A program made the position numbers and the translations under genes. Shown here piece after piece: positions 1 to 13,100 of a stretch of DNA of 64,000 bases. The notes beneath the pieces were generated by a model, which saw only the letters and a list, made by a program, of their open reading frames with translations, was not told the origin of the DNA and did no database searches. The stretch comes from Diprion similis. Taxonomy: Eukaryota; Arthropoda; Insecta; Hymenoptera; Diprionidae. The DNA is taken from assembly GCF_021155765.1 (NCBI RefSeq), contig NC_060105.1:16773001-16837000 (forward strand), given 5' to 3'. Numbering within the stretch: position 1 is the stretch's first letter; each line of letters opens with the position of its first letter.

Positions 1-1229
1 AATCTGAAAATCACGTTTTTTTCAATAACTTCAATCAAGATGGAGTTGGAAATCTAAAACTGGATATGAGTCAGTCATTTGTCAATAGAAAACAGAAGGT
101 CACTTGCAGAATCCATTCCAAGCGGGGGCACTTTCGGGATGCTCACTCGGCTGTGCCCTTCCTACATTCTTAGCAATGTACAGATTGTCAGTATTATTCG
201 CGGTATTATGCGTGCAGGAATGAGAGTATAATGCTTATAGTGCGCGAGACTTGACGGTCGAAGTTGAATAGAAAATAAGAAAGATTGGCCGATCAATTTT
301 GCAGCCCTCTTGGTGTATCCCATCCGTGCACACCGACGCTTGATAAAACCCGGTATGATTACAACTGAAGAAAAAGAATGGACTTATACAGATTGCTTGT
401 TGTTCAGCAAAGCGTAAACGCGCTCGTTGCGTAGGCATTAGCCTCACCGGCTTCCAATACACTTATTGTAGGCTTACACCTACGCTTCTACATCCACACA
501 GTTGGTCAGATATATTTTTTAATATTGGCACTCGTGGTTGTACAGAGAAGTTGTGCGAGGCGGCCGATTCAGTTCGGCAACGAATTACCAGCTTATAGGG
601 AAACATTCTCCTGAAACGAGAGCACTGATTTCAGCACGATTTTGCAAAAATGTACTATTCGTATAAGAGATCGAAGTATGTACTTGAAAAATGTTATTCG
701 AAGATGTTTCTTTCAACCGTTGAGAAGATAAGAGCTTGCGGATGGTTGTAGTTTCCGTATATTTTTACATTTTTTTCTACTTTTCAATCACGTTTGTTTG
801 TTTTTGCATGGTATTTTTAACAAAGTTCAAAAATAATGTGCGAAGAAATATTTCTTTCTGATTAAACATTGGAGCTATCCACCCTAAAGAGTAATAATAC
901 ACAGGTTTTAGAAGAATTTCTAAGACACCTGCCAATGATTGAAGAAACATTCAGAGGTTTTTGAAAAAAGGTTCATCCCTCTGGAAAATAGTATAATCAG
1001 TAAACACCGAATTAAAATTTGACTGCAGCTCGACCTGTGTTCGAAATAATGTTCAATACATAACGAAAAAACAGTCTTCGTTAAGAAGATGGCAATGCTC
1101 ATACAGGCAATCCAAATTTTTTCAGAACAAGTTATTAAAATACGCATCTTTTATTACAAAGAATGATGTAAATTTTTTTCAAGTCATTTATTTGTACCTT
1201 TTCTGCCTGCGGTCTACTGCCCTTGGGGT
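1..1229. other. No gene seen (5' edge of window)
   Basis: This stretch holds only short open frames of up to 75 codons that lack family resemblance, splice support or start context. Base composition is AT-rich with many T and A runs. I see no RNA gene or clear repeat boundary. It is best read as intergenic DNA upstream of rough. Confidence 0.6.
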
Positions 1230-1720
1230 GAGGCTGAAGTTCCGAAACTCGAAGTAAAGAAATCAAATTTTCTGAAACCACAATGAGTTTCGAATGGTCG
1301 GAAATCCGACGGCTGAAAGTTCCGAAATGTAAAGATTCCGAAAATTTAATTTCAGATAGAGCAAATTTCTGAAAAATAAAATTTTGACAGAGAAAAATTC
1401 CGAAGATCAAAATATGCTCACACAGTGTAGTTTATTCAACGAGTGGGTGTGAAAAATGTGGATAATCGAAAATCAGAATTATCAGGATTCCGAACCTAAA
1501 ACTATCTAAAATTCAAAGCGAAGAAAAATCGAAGTGATGAAATTTCACCAAGCTAGAAATTTACAGAACTGAAAATCTTGGATCATTCGGAATTTCAATG
1601 TTTCAGATTTCTAAATTTTCTCATTTTTGCTCTTTCGTAACTCTGCACTTTCGAAACTTCAAGCGTCAGGTTTCGGACCATTCGAAACTTCGATGTTTCG
1701 TTAAAGTTCAATTTCTTTAC
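1230..1720. repeat. Foldback repeat rich in TTCCGAAA motifs
   Basis: The left part (about 1230-1391) and right part (about 1597-1720) are imperfect inverted copies. Both carry motifs such as AGTAAAGAAATC, GTTTCGAATGGTC and TTCGAAA in opposite orientation. The spacer is AT-rich. There is no coding capacity, so it looks like a non-autonomous foldback element. Its right end lies directly against the TTAA of the next element, which suggests the second inserted at or beside this one. The boundaries are approximate. Confidence 0.6.
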
Positions 1721-1725
1721 TTTAA

Positions 1726-2441
1726 GGGGTTAGGCACACTTGCAAGGCCAAAAAAACGCTTTTTTGAGCCTTTTTTTGAAGACAGTTTTCATTATTCATT
1801 AATCAATATTTATCGGTTCAAAAGATACACATTTCAAGTAGTTACAGTCATTTTTTCATATAAAAAGAGTGATAAACAACCGAGTAGCAGCCAATCCCCC
1901 AGACACCCAATAAAAAAGTTGTTTTGAGATGCGTAACGTAACTCATGACTGGATCATCCGAAACAAACAAAATCGTCAGAATTAGTTAAAAACAACATTC
2001 TCTTGTACTTGACGGCGAGATTTTATCAAAAATTAGATTTTTCGACAATATGGCGGATGTTGAAACTAAAAAATGGTTCTTTTTTTGGCTAAAAAAATTG
2101 TTCATTTTTCGGTTGTATAGAAAAAATTAAGAGAAAATTCAAAATGTTTCACCGTCAAGTACAAGAGAATATTATTTTCAACTAATTCCCACGATTTTGT
2201 TTGTTTCAGACGATCTAGTCATGAGTTACGTTACGTACCGCAAAACAACTTTTATATTGGGTGTCTGGGGGATTGGCTGCTACTCGGTTGTTTATCACTC
2301 TTTTTACATGAAAAAATGACTGTAACTACTTGAAATGTGTATCTTTTGAACTGATAAATATTGATCAATGAATAATGAAAACTGTCTTTAAAAAAAGTCT
2401 AAAAAAACGTTTTTTTTGGCATTGCAAGTGTACCCAACCCC
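1726..2441. mobile_element. piggyBac-like foldback MITE flanked by TTAA
   Basis: The element is 716 bp with inverted arms of about 300 bp. The ends read GGGGTTAGGCACACTTGCAA and, inverted, GGGGTTGGGTACACTTGCAA. TTAA lies immediately outside both ends (1722-1725 and 2442-2445), the usual piggyBac target duplication. The arms share long stretches, including the motif GGGTGTCTGGGGGATTGGCT. The spacer near 2020-2150 has no open frame, so the element depends on a transposase made elsewhere. A truncated relative lies at 24107-24250. The superfamily assignment rests only on TTAA and the foldback form. Confidence 0.75.
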
Positions 2442-2842
2442 TTAAGGTTCGCAACCAAAAAATTCGGGATTGGACGCTTTCGGGGCTTCTCAAATCCACA
2501 ACTTCAACCCCGCCCCTGCGCTCGTGTGGTATCTGGTATAGCGCAGGTAAAACGACAACTTCGCAGCAATTATGTGATGCGTAAGAGTGCGCCAGCGTGC
2601 TGGCTTGATGCAGACGTGAGGGGCAAGGAACGACACGTGGGGGCGGGCCGATCATAATCGAGAAATTAGGGGGCGGCGGCGGGAGAAGGAAGAGCAGAGA
2701 AGGGGGCGAGATCCTCCCCGTTGGCCCGTGCTGAGTTAAGCGTCGAACTGAGAGTGCCGTAAGGCGAGTGCATGAATGATGATGGTCAGGAGTCTCAGAG
2801 GTCGTCGTCACGTCGGGAACGGTGCCGTGGTGAATTTCAAAG

Positions 2843-2850
2843 TATAAAAA
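2843..2850 (+). promoter_or_regulatory. Probable TATA box of rough
   Basis: TATAAAAA lies about 780 bp before the rough start codon, just downstream of a comparatively GC-rich segment (about 2500-2830). It would place transcription start near 2870-2880. No transcript data are available, so this is a motif-based call. Confidence 0.4.
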
Positions 2851-2869
2851 GACTCTAGAAAACGAGGAA

Positions 2870-3627
2870 CGGACTATTAATTAAACCTGTGATTGTGATA
2901 TTTTTGGTAAAAGAGATATTTTCAACATGCCGGTGAAGTGTAATCGAAGTCGGTGAACTTGACGTAGGAAGAGAAGAAGGTTAAAATTTTAAAAATATAA
3001 AAGAAAATGAACAAGTTCTAGAGGAGACGGTTGATGGACAATTCATGTACGGTTTAAAGAAACTCAGATTGTTCAAAATAAGTTGTGAAAAATCGTTGCC
3101 ACCCAGCCTTAACGTAAGGTTAAGGAAGGTTGATGTTTTACTTTATCGAAATACTTCTTCGATCTTCTCAACGAAAACCTGAATTTTTTTTCAAGCTGTT
3201 ACTCAAGTTGATATTCTGAATCGAAACGCACCTTTCCGTACACAATAGCGCGTGGTTTCATTCATCCTTATATCAGTTCTTCATTCGACTCGGAGCTTCT
3301 TCTTGACCTACAATCGATGACTTCGATGTATCGACTAGTCTCGTAATTGTTAAGAGAATTCATCAGTGCTCTAACGATACTTCCTAAATCCGCAGTGTTA
3401 ACAAAAATGTCGATTTTGCGGAAGAACGGTGACCACAATCTTGTGTCTAAATCAACATACTTGCAGGACTATTTTAACGCAGTTGAGTCATCGCCACGCC
3501 ATTAATTCCTGTGTTAAACGCAATCTTTCCTGAGTACTCGATGGATATTCGATGGATATCCATGTCGCAACTCTACGTTGATAATCGCCGGGCCATAAGA
3601 TAATTTCGAGTGAAAAAGGAAAAAAAA
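2870..3627 (+). other. Probable long 5' leader of rough with short upstream ORFs
   Basis: Between the TATA-like motif and the start codon lie several upstream ATGs with very short frames, for example 2927-2956 (nine codons plus stop) and 3007-3021 (four codons plus stop). If unspliced, this is a leader of about 750 nt that should impede scanning ribosomes. An unrecognised leader intron is also possible. The last bases before the start, AAAAAAATG at 3622-3630, are A-rich, as insect start contexts usually are. Confidence 0.4.
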
Positions 3628-4117
3628 ATGACTACAAAAACGCAAGCTAACGGGCGGCCATCTTCGCCCAGAAAATTCTTCGCGCGTCTCTACGGTCATC
3701 TGGAGTCGAAGGGTGACGTCGAGAGGCCCGTTCGAAGCCCCGACGCGAATCCCTGCTGTTCCGCTGAGGAACGGGTGTCGGAAGTCGAGCTCGAAAAGTC
3801 GCCGAGACGGACGCCGGAAGTGCCGAATCATCGATGGCTACCGGACGCCAGCGACACCCGGAAGACGGATGACGCGGACGTCGGGGCCGCGGGCGAAAAG
3901 GGTCCGCAGGGCCAGGAACGAAGACCCGAAGGGTCCGTGCAGGGCGTGTTGCCGTTCCTCCAGGGGCCGCTGCTCTTTCCGGCGACGGGGCCTCACCTTC
4001 AACTTTCACACCTAACCCACCTATCTTACTTCCCGCACATCGGAGGCGCCTCGTCACATCCGCGCGTTACCGTTCCGCCCCTCGCTGAGAGCCACTTCCA
4101 CGGATTTTCCGCCTTCC
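3628..4117 (+). CDS. ro: rough coding exon 1
   Basis: This exon encodes residues 1-163 plus the first base of codon 164. It begins [21 protein letters not shown] charged, low-complexity middle follows, then a Pro/His-rich tail ([12 protein letters not shown] to HFHGFSAF). The donor is a strong C|GTGAGTTT at 4118. Reading on past the donor gives only a short tail and a stop at 4171. The phase-1 end joins TG of exon 2 to make Leu164, giving [18 protein letters not shown]. The exon is clearly more GC-rich than its surroundings. Confidence 0.88.
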
Positions 4118-7100
4118 GTGAGTTTTTCCCAGCAATGTTGATTGTCTGTTTGGGGTTTGTGAAGCCCTCGTAGACGCCATATTACGAAGCACAAGATGTC
4201 ATGGAACGATTCGGAATTGCAATTGCAAAGCAACGATGTATGCTTTGAAAAACATGCTCTACTCGGCTTGTGTCACGTGATAGAAATGAACTCGAGCGAA
4301 TTCGAACGACCCAAGCTCAGATATTAATAATTTTAATGTTTCCGGGCTCATTCAAATTAAAAACGATCAAAATAAATACTTCAGTATTCACCCATTTTGA
4401 TTAACGTTTCAATTATTGATTATAAAGAACTTTTTCTCTAATCGTTAATATCTTAGCTTAGGAATTCGAATTTGCTCAGATTTATTTATGCAACGTAGTA
4501 GGGATATTGTTTTATTCGTGATTATCATCATTTGCGCAAATAACACAAAATGTTAGAATTTTTTAATTGTTTTTTCTCTTGTTCCCTAACTTTTGATTCA
4601 GACACCTTTCATCAATGTACTTACCTGAAAGTTCAATCGATCAACCAAATGGTGCCATTCAAAAACAAATCGTATTTTGCAACTGTAAGACTATCTGAAA
4701 TTCAATAAACCGTAGTAACGCGAAACATATGAATATGTCGTAAGCCCGACTCCTTCAAAGTTGTTCCAAAATTGCTGAATAGTGATTTTTGTTCTCAATG
4801 TTTCATCACGTTTACTAACTTCAACTTCATGAAGATTCTGGAAGAACAACTTAATTCAAATAAAAGTCCGGTGAAGAATCGATTATTCTGCAATTCTTGG
4901 TTAAAAGATAAGGGCTACATAAAACGTTCGAAAAACAGCAATTTTCAGGATTTCTCATGAATTTTGATATACATATATTTGTCATTTCACATACTTATGA
5001 TATTTGATTGGAATTTTTCGTCAACAATCTTTGCAATGTTAGGGTTTTAAATATTGTAGTCAATTTAGCTGAATGTTTGACAAAAACTTATACATTTCGG
5101 ATAGTTCAGAAGTGGACGATTACTTTCAAACCCTCTGCCATTCCCGATTAAAAACGTACCACAGCTCTCGTAAATGTTGCGAAAATTAGCAATTTCAAAA
5201 AATCCGGATGAGATCGTGAAATAAAATTTTCTACTCGATCACTCTACTTATTCTCGACTTGTTCTACCCGTCTTTAATCGGTTCCACACTTTGGATATGC
5301 AATGTCGTTGTGGACCTTATTAGATGTAGCAACTTAAGTTCTATAATTTTAATAATTGCTGGTTAAATGACTGAACCGTGAGGATGTAAACTATGGCGTG
5401 TCCCCAAGGATAGTCCGTCCCCTGCTTCTCATTCGTCTTCCTCATGGTTCGTGTCCGCATATACACGTAAACCTGAGCAACCTTCACGATGTGAAGGGAT
5501 ACCTTTCATGGATGCCTGGGAGGTTTGAGCGGACAACAGGTGTACGCAAACGTCCCCCGACGTGTGTTAAACCCTAGAAATCCGTAACGCGTTACCTCGT
5601 AAATATTCGAATCCCGATCACGATGTAGCCGTGGTCGCTTTTACAAAAATTATAAGCAGATTCTATGTCTGCGGTACAGGAGTTGATGCAGTCGAGCGTG
5701 ATCTTTTGAAAGTCCAGAGAATTTATCAGATCCGAGGAAAAAATAGGTAGAGCAATAAGGTTCTCTTTTTGAGTTTCTATGACACGCATACATATGCACT
5801 GAAGCACCTTCGAGTGTGAGGTTGAAGTTGATAACGTTTATACTTCAACGACGGATCTTTAGGATTGTCTCAAATTCAGCTAGTTAATCATAACAAAGAA
5901 AACATGTTGACATTTCGTAAAGTCAACTCCTTGAAAGGTGTTCTAAGATTGTACAACGATTTATTCCATGATGTTTCGTTGAATGTTATTAACTTCAAAA
6001 TGGTCTTCAAATCGCCATCAATTATTATTTATTTTTTTCTTGTCTATTATTTTTCGTTCGTCCAAATGTTCTTGACTTACGAATATTCAAATCTTTTTAC
6101 AGTTCGTACTGTCTTTGGGTCTTAAAAATATTCCAAAAGAAGTTTCTCTCGCGCCTTAGATATTCAAAAAATTTACCGCGTTGCGGCGGCCATCATGTCG
6201 AATTGTTGTCTCGGTGACTGTGCCAACCCCACACTGCTGCCATCGTCTACCACACAGACCCGATCGTACAAACCACGATGTCCTCTGCGGGCACATCGCG
6301 ACAAACGTAGAGGCTTATCACGCCTCGCCACATCGCGCTGATATTATGATGAGATTATCAGACGCAGTTGGCCGCCTTTGAATGTGATTTCAAACGCGGG
6401 GATGAAGTTGCATGATTTCAACATCTCTGTGCGATATAGTGCACCGGTGAGGCTACACGAAACACATTCACATTGATATTGACGCGTGCCTCGCAGTCTA
6501 GCTGTCGCTACAACAGAGACCTACCGTCTTACCACTGTCGACTCCTTTCTCGGTCAAATACTCACGTCAAGTTGATGGAATCTGGCGTGCTGTGATGCAT
6601 GCCGTTGAACTTGGTAACGTTACTGTCACAGGAGATTTTTCAAAAATCGACTTTGATGACTTGACGGCCCTCGAGGAGGTTGAGGCCAGTCTATAGTATC
6701 ACCTAAATTGTAGAAAAATATATTTTTTTTATTTGTGTTTCCAACCCTTAAACAATACTTTATACGACCTGACTAGTCACGGTCGTAAAATTGACTTTTT
6801 GATACTCGTGCGTTACATAGCTTGCGGGTAATTGGGCCTGGGGCCATAAGAAGCCATGTTAACAATCCGGTAACTTCGTTATCAGCGGGAACCGTGTAAC
6901 ACGCAATTCCATAAGATACGCAAAATCTCATTAGGGTAACTGTCTTTAACAATTTGAATAAAGTTCCGACAAACCTATACCTCCGATCAATTTAATATTT
7001 TGTATATCCATGTATTTTGACTCGCTGATCACGAATATGATAGTGAAAATACCCAGAAATGTCATTTTCAAGATCAAAACTCACAAAAACTGTATTTTAA

Positions 7101-10100
7101 CAAGTGTTGATCCGAGGGAAAAATGTTTTCCACTGAAGTTGGAACCTACAAAACGACTGACCCCTTATGTTCCGTACCGTTTTTGTCAGAAATAACTTTT
7201 TTCGAGAAAAATAGGACAATTCTCCAATTCGCTCCTGTCATACAGAAGCCGGAGTTCAACCTTTCGGCTACAACAGTCACCTTCCGCGTTTTTCGTACAA
7301 TTCAAAACACAATCATATAAAAAAAAGAAAAAAAAAAAAACAAGCAAATACACTATAACAACAAAAACATGCACTTCAAAGACCAAACTCTAACCTCACC
7401 GCGGTAAAGTGCGTAAGTACACGATGTCGAAACTAATGGAATTTTGGCAAAACTAACTTATTAGAACATTCTCCCATTTTTCTCGAAAAAAAAATGTTTT
7501 CAGACGAAAACTGTATGGAACATAAGAGATCATTCTTTTTATACGTTACAACTTTTGTGGAAAACATTTTTCTCTGAGATCAACGCTTGTTAAAAATCAG
7601 GTTTTGTGAGTTTTGACCTTGAAAATGAGATTTTCGGGTATTTTCACTATCATATTCGTAATCAGCGAGTCAAAATACATCGGGATACGAAATTTCAAAT
7701 TGATCGGAGGTAGTTAACTTCCCACCGGTTGGCATGGTTTTTCTTTGCTTTTCTGCTGCATAACAGCACGATAAGAACTGTTATCAAAAGCCGTGTTGCA
7801 AATAGCTGTGCTCTGACATCACCTTCTTTGAGGTTAGGACACCATTTTGACTTTGACAATCCAACAGTAAGTGCAATTAAAAATAATTGGTATAAAAGAA
7901 ATATAAAAGAAATGATACACATAACTAGGAATAATAACAATGTTTGTAATCGCAGAACAGACATACAAAATCTATGTCAATTCTACCAAGACATTATCTT
8001 ACATTCATAAAATTCCGCATTTCACAAATCAATTACCTCATTCGATTTACTTGAGATTGATAGATTATGTGGATCCTTTCCGATTATATTACTTCCTCCA
8101 CGATGGCGATAACATAAACACCTCAAGCTGTAGGATGTCTTATTTTAAGTAAGTAATCTGCTATTATTTTGTACATACATCTATTGAAAACAAACCTTTC
8201 TTTGTAAATTGTATATAACTTGCTACTATTTACTACGAAAAAATTAATATATTTATACTCTGACAAAAAACAATATGAACTACAGTATGTAATAACATAA
8301 CCTCAAATGAGGCAAATCTGTAATGCAACCCAGAATTTCTATTTACAATCATTATTATAAAAGTGTAAATAAACAGAATAGGAAAACTTTAGCAATACAT
8401 ATGTTTTCCATCCTGAAGATGGTAGGCTGCAGCCCTATCGAAACGTTATACCATATTATTATTAACCAAACAGAGGTCACGAAATCAACATAAAAATAAG
8501 AACTTTCTTACTGAAAATGACTAGACTAGACGATGCTCTATTTAAGAAGCTGTTCCTAGGTCTATGCCGCACTGTAACAATAAATACGAATTCGCCCTAT
8601 TTCTACTGAATGCCCCATTATCAAAAGAATTCAGTACCAGCGATCGATATGAATCCTCATGCGGGTAAAATCTTGGATTCTATGTGATAGATATATATTT
8701 CAAGCAAATCCTATCCAAGCCTCGTTGAAAGCTTGAATCGCTGCAGAGAAGATGCGGAATAAACTCGAATCCCCGTGAAACATTGAATTTCCATTGTCAC
8801 CTACTGCGACTCGCCGAGGCTTAAGGGCACTCAGTTGATATGATATATTTCTGGATGTTTATGTTTTGTACTACAGAGCGAACGGAAACCAACCGTACAA
8901 CTTGAAGGAAAGTAATTTATATAACGCGAGCACATTTACGCGTTTTTTATGGGTGTTTTCCGTACACAAAGTACCCGTTTCTATGACGGTCCGGTGAGTC
9001 TGCGAATGCGCATGCGCGAAGTACTGAAACAACCACTTTTAACTCCAAGGACTTGAAAGTGATCATTTCTGTACAGCTTTCATGCGCTGTCGCGACAAAC
9101 ACAGTGAACCGATCTGACATTTCGCGACCCTAACCTCAATTTCGTGCTTCGTGAAAAAACGCGTAAGATGCTCTTGTTATATAAAGTATCCTGTGCAACA
9201 TGGAGGCAACAAAGAGAAGTGCTAACCAAGAATAAAAGTTCTAAATAAAGCTTTCACCTCATTCTACTGAAAAGATATTTATTTTTGGTCTGTTTATTTA
9301 ACTGAAATACTTTTACTGGGATCTGCGTATTTCAAAGATATGGAACATTTTTTTAATCAATATATCGCACGTTTTACCTTCCACGAAAAAAATCTACGAA
9401 ACGTGTTTTCAAATCTTCAGTATTATTATTACTCCAAGCCCTATATGAACTAATTCTGCATATATGATGTAACCGTGGAATCTACGTAAACTATTTGACA
9501 GTGTGGCGACTTCGACAATTACTGCAGGGTTCTGCCCTCAAGTATAATATCAGGATTAATGTCGTTTTCATTCGCGTTATTGTTATTATTATACTATTAC
9601 AGAAAGGATTTAGCAAATTTCTCGTAAAGCGTAAGGAGTACATTGTACCCAGCTTTAGATTCTGCTTCCAATGTAATCCGATCATACTCGCACCGCGTGA
9701 CACCTGCGCGGATGTGGCGGGACATGAAGGTGGGGAGGGGTGGAATACAATACGGAATGCTCGCCCAATCAAATTGTAACCAGGACAAGAATATAATTAC
9801 TACTTGTCGTCGTTCCCGTGGAATAATTCAACAATTAGACCAGCTTATTGCGTTTGTACTTGTATGCGAAAGGCATGATCCAAAGTACCGTTATTTCATA
9901 TTCATATATTGGACGAAAAAGATTTGTTAACTATAAAGAAATTAAAACAAGTTCAGGGTAGATACTTTTATTTTTCATTCATCAAAACTGCGTGTCTGAC
10001 TAAGACAGTTTCTTTCATTCATTTAGTCATTATTCTTCATAGAATTTTGGTAGACTCGAGTTATCTGAAGATTTACTTTATACGGTGAATCATGCAACGC

Positions 10101-13100
10101 TGCACTGTTTCTCAAATGTAAGTGTCAATCTGTGTTTATGATCGTCTCGAAATATGAATAATCTGCAGACAGAAAATTCGTAATTCAATACGCCTCGCGT
10201 AACCGGTCGTATAAAAAGTAATTAGGATATGCGGAAAGTGATGCCGGACGTACATGAGCCTTACATGGCTTCGAGCAATCTCAGTTTGACCAGAAACATG
10301 ATACTAAATGTTCGAGAATCATCGGGGAACACCCAATGTGCAATGCAACGCGACGAATAATGAGACGTGGGACTAACAAATATGTGAAAACAGCGTTGCA
10401 ATAATTGACGGCTATTAGGTCATACGTTATAGCTATAACCGGCTTCTCAGTAAGCACTTCAAACAATGAAGGACGCTACTGCCAAAGATCTGAAATGATT
10501 TTTCTTGTGCGAGCTAAGTGTCATAGAGAACGAATGTGTTTCGTTTGGTGAAACATACGAACGATTGTCAATTTCATCGATATCAATCAATATCAATCAC
10601 TAGATGGGTGCATTTCTATGACTGATGCCATGTCACTTCAATCATATAAGTTACATGACATGGCAACATGTAAATTATGCACAAACGTGTTCCAAGGTGA
10701 CACGTTCGTTAAAATTAGAAGTGTGAAAGTACTCAGGGTACTACAGTGGATAAGAAAATTCACAACTTACCTAACAATTTGCAATACACTACAATTTCCC
10801 GGTTGGGATTTTTCATTTCATACCTACCCTAAAACCGGCCACATTTTCCCTCGTGTTCTTGAAATAAATCCTTTGTAATTCATTGAAAGATGCTAGACCA
10901 ACTGAATGGACACGATTAAACGATGGCTGGTACGTGTGACTAATTGATGATATAGTATACAAAATATGAAGCAATTCGGGGCTCTATAGGGTAGGAACTT
11001 ACATGCTACTACCATAATTTATAACTCATTTTGAAAGAGATAGAGGGTGGAGATAGACACGTGAGGGGTTCGCCCCTCTCTTATCCAGGTGTTGGATTAA
11101 TTATGAATTGAGAGGGTCAGCGGAAGCTGTGCTGCATGGACATAGTACATGTATACGTATAGCATTGGTTCGAGCATCGCCTGCAGTTGCTGCCGCTCGG
11201 ACGGAAGCCACGTGTGGTTTCTCAACCCAATCAACCGCTGCCACTGCGTCTCTGTCTGCAGGCGTGCTTAATTGAACGTAAATTTGAAATGAAAACCTCG
11301 CTGTTCAACACGCATTTAACGAATTAGATGCGCATTAACCGTTTCTCACGTGGTATTGCCTCAAATTGAAATTCGGAATGGAACTTCGTGACGTCATGCA
11401 GGGTTTTATCAACCCACGTTCGACTGGTATGACTTATGTTAGCATTGTTCGTTCAGAACCTCAACATGGAATCCAAAACTGATGAGGACACTGAAATCCC
11501 TTTACTAATCGTCTAATGAAATGTTGCACCTCGTAACCAAAACAGTACAACACATATGCACTGTAATGTTCATTAATGTCTTCCCTTCTGGCCACCTTGT
11601 TTTCGGTCCGAAACAAAATGTGAGTTCAATTCTTTGCGAATTATGTGAAAATGTCTGGCGATGTAGCTGACGTGAAGAAATGGATGCATTCTCACATAAT
11701 TCGTATAGAATCGAAGTCACATTTTTTCGGACTGAAAACAAGTTAGACGAAAGGTCTATATGATTTATACACTTTACTGTGGATACAACATTAGGCACGA
11801 CTTCGCTCAAACATGATACATCGAGCCAAATCAATTCCGAACTTGGCTATCATACATTTATTTCCCAATCTTGAGGCTTATTATCAGTTCTTAAATCATC
11901 CAACAACTCCTTTTTATGTGTCGCGTAGGTATAGAAACTTATTGGGAATCTTAATGTACACCGGAAACAGAATTCACTCTGTGAGTGGGAATCCGGGAAT
12001 TGCGTTGAATGTTCTTCGTAAAAATGTATCATACACTAAAAACTATGCATTGTTTTTTTCTCACTCCTAAATTGCACAGAAATTAGGAGTATAGAGTCGC
12101 ATAAACTATTGCAGATTGCCCATCGATATATGATAGTTTGAATTGATTAGTTTGCGAATTGCACTAGAGATTTGCAGTCTACACGCCTATTTATACACAC
12201 GCAGACACATCACCTTGGGTGTCATCGACATTTTATCAACTTTCAAGGTTTAACGTTTCAGTGGCTCGTCGCCGGCGGAAGGAGGGAAGACCTCGAAGAC
12301 AGAGGACTACCTTCAGCGGGGAGCAAACCCTGCGGCTAGAGGTAGAATATCGGCGAGGTGAATATATCTCGCGAGGTCGACGTTTTGAGCTTGCTGCCTC
12401 ACTGCAACTTACCGAGACGCAAATCAAGATCTGGTTCCAAAATCGACGTGCCAAAGACAAACGAATTGAAAAGGCGCAGCTTGATCAGCAATATCGGCAA
12501 GTCCGCAGAAGAAAATTACATATTTTGTGCACGCTACAAGAGATTGCCTTTTTTCCTACAAAAGTATTATAATATGTAGTTATAAACCCTATCATATATT
12601 ACGTGTACAGACTGATAGTTTGGAATAAGTTTGGAATTATTAAATTAAAGCACTTCAGAACTAGCTCTGTCATATGGCTGTAGTGTCAAAGTTCCAACTC
12701 AAAAATAGTTGTTATTCAATTTTATGCATGGGAAAATAGAATTGATCCTGAAGGTATTTTGGGAGAGATTTTTACGGCCTTGCTTGTATTGAGTTTCAAT
12801 TTTTTTTTTATTACATGATATTTTTGACTTGTCATTGGTGACCGAAGTTTTGAAAATATTTGACGAAGTATACCACTTTTGACAACTTCAACTTATTATC
12901 AAAATAGAAATCTCGAAAAACCGTACGATAGTGCAAGAGCAAGTAACTTTTGTAAAACTTGTAGAAAAAAATATATTTTTTCTCTGCAATTGAAATTTTC
13001 CAAACAGTTTTACAGAAACCCGGAAAGCTTGTAAGCAGAAAAGGTAATGAAAGTTAGAAAAAAATCATCGGTTAAAAACGTTTAATTATTATAATAAGCA

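Larger units (their letters stand above)
4118..12261 (+). other. rough intron 1 (8.1 kb)
   Basis: The donor is GTGAGT and the acceptor TTTCAG. Inside are a foldback at 6981-7712, a hammerhead-like motif at 8413-8444 and a MITE at 8921-9180. Otherwise it is AT-rich DNA with short non-conserved frames. I see no gene inside. Enhancers are expected in such introns but cannot be recognised by eye. Confidence 0.75.

Noticed and set aside
9491-9930. Overlapping frames of 60-95 codons on both strands
   Set aside because: They have no family resemblance, splice context or conserved composition, and frames of this length are expected by chance.
12219-12261. ATG-initiated extension of the homeobox frame
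   Set aside because: It lies upstream of the TTTCAG acceptor, and exon 1 joins in phase to give the expected Rough N-terminus. This ATG is intronic.
12497-12572. Read-through end of the homeobox frame
   Set aside because: The tail resembles nothing in Rough, while the GC donor restores the YRNF sequence with exon 3. It was kept only as a possible retained-intron product.
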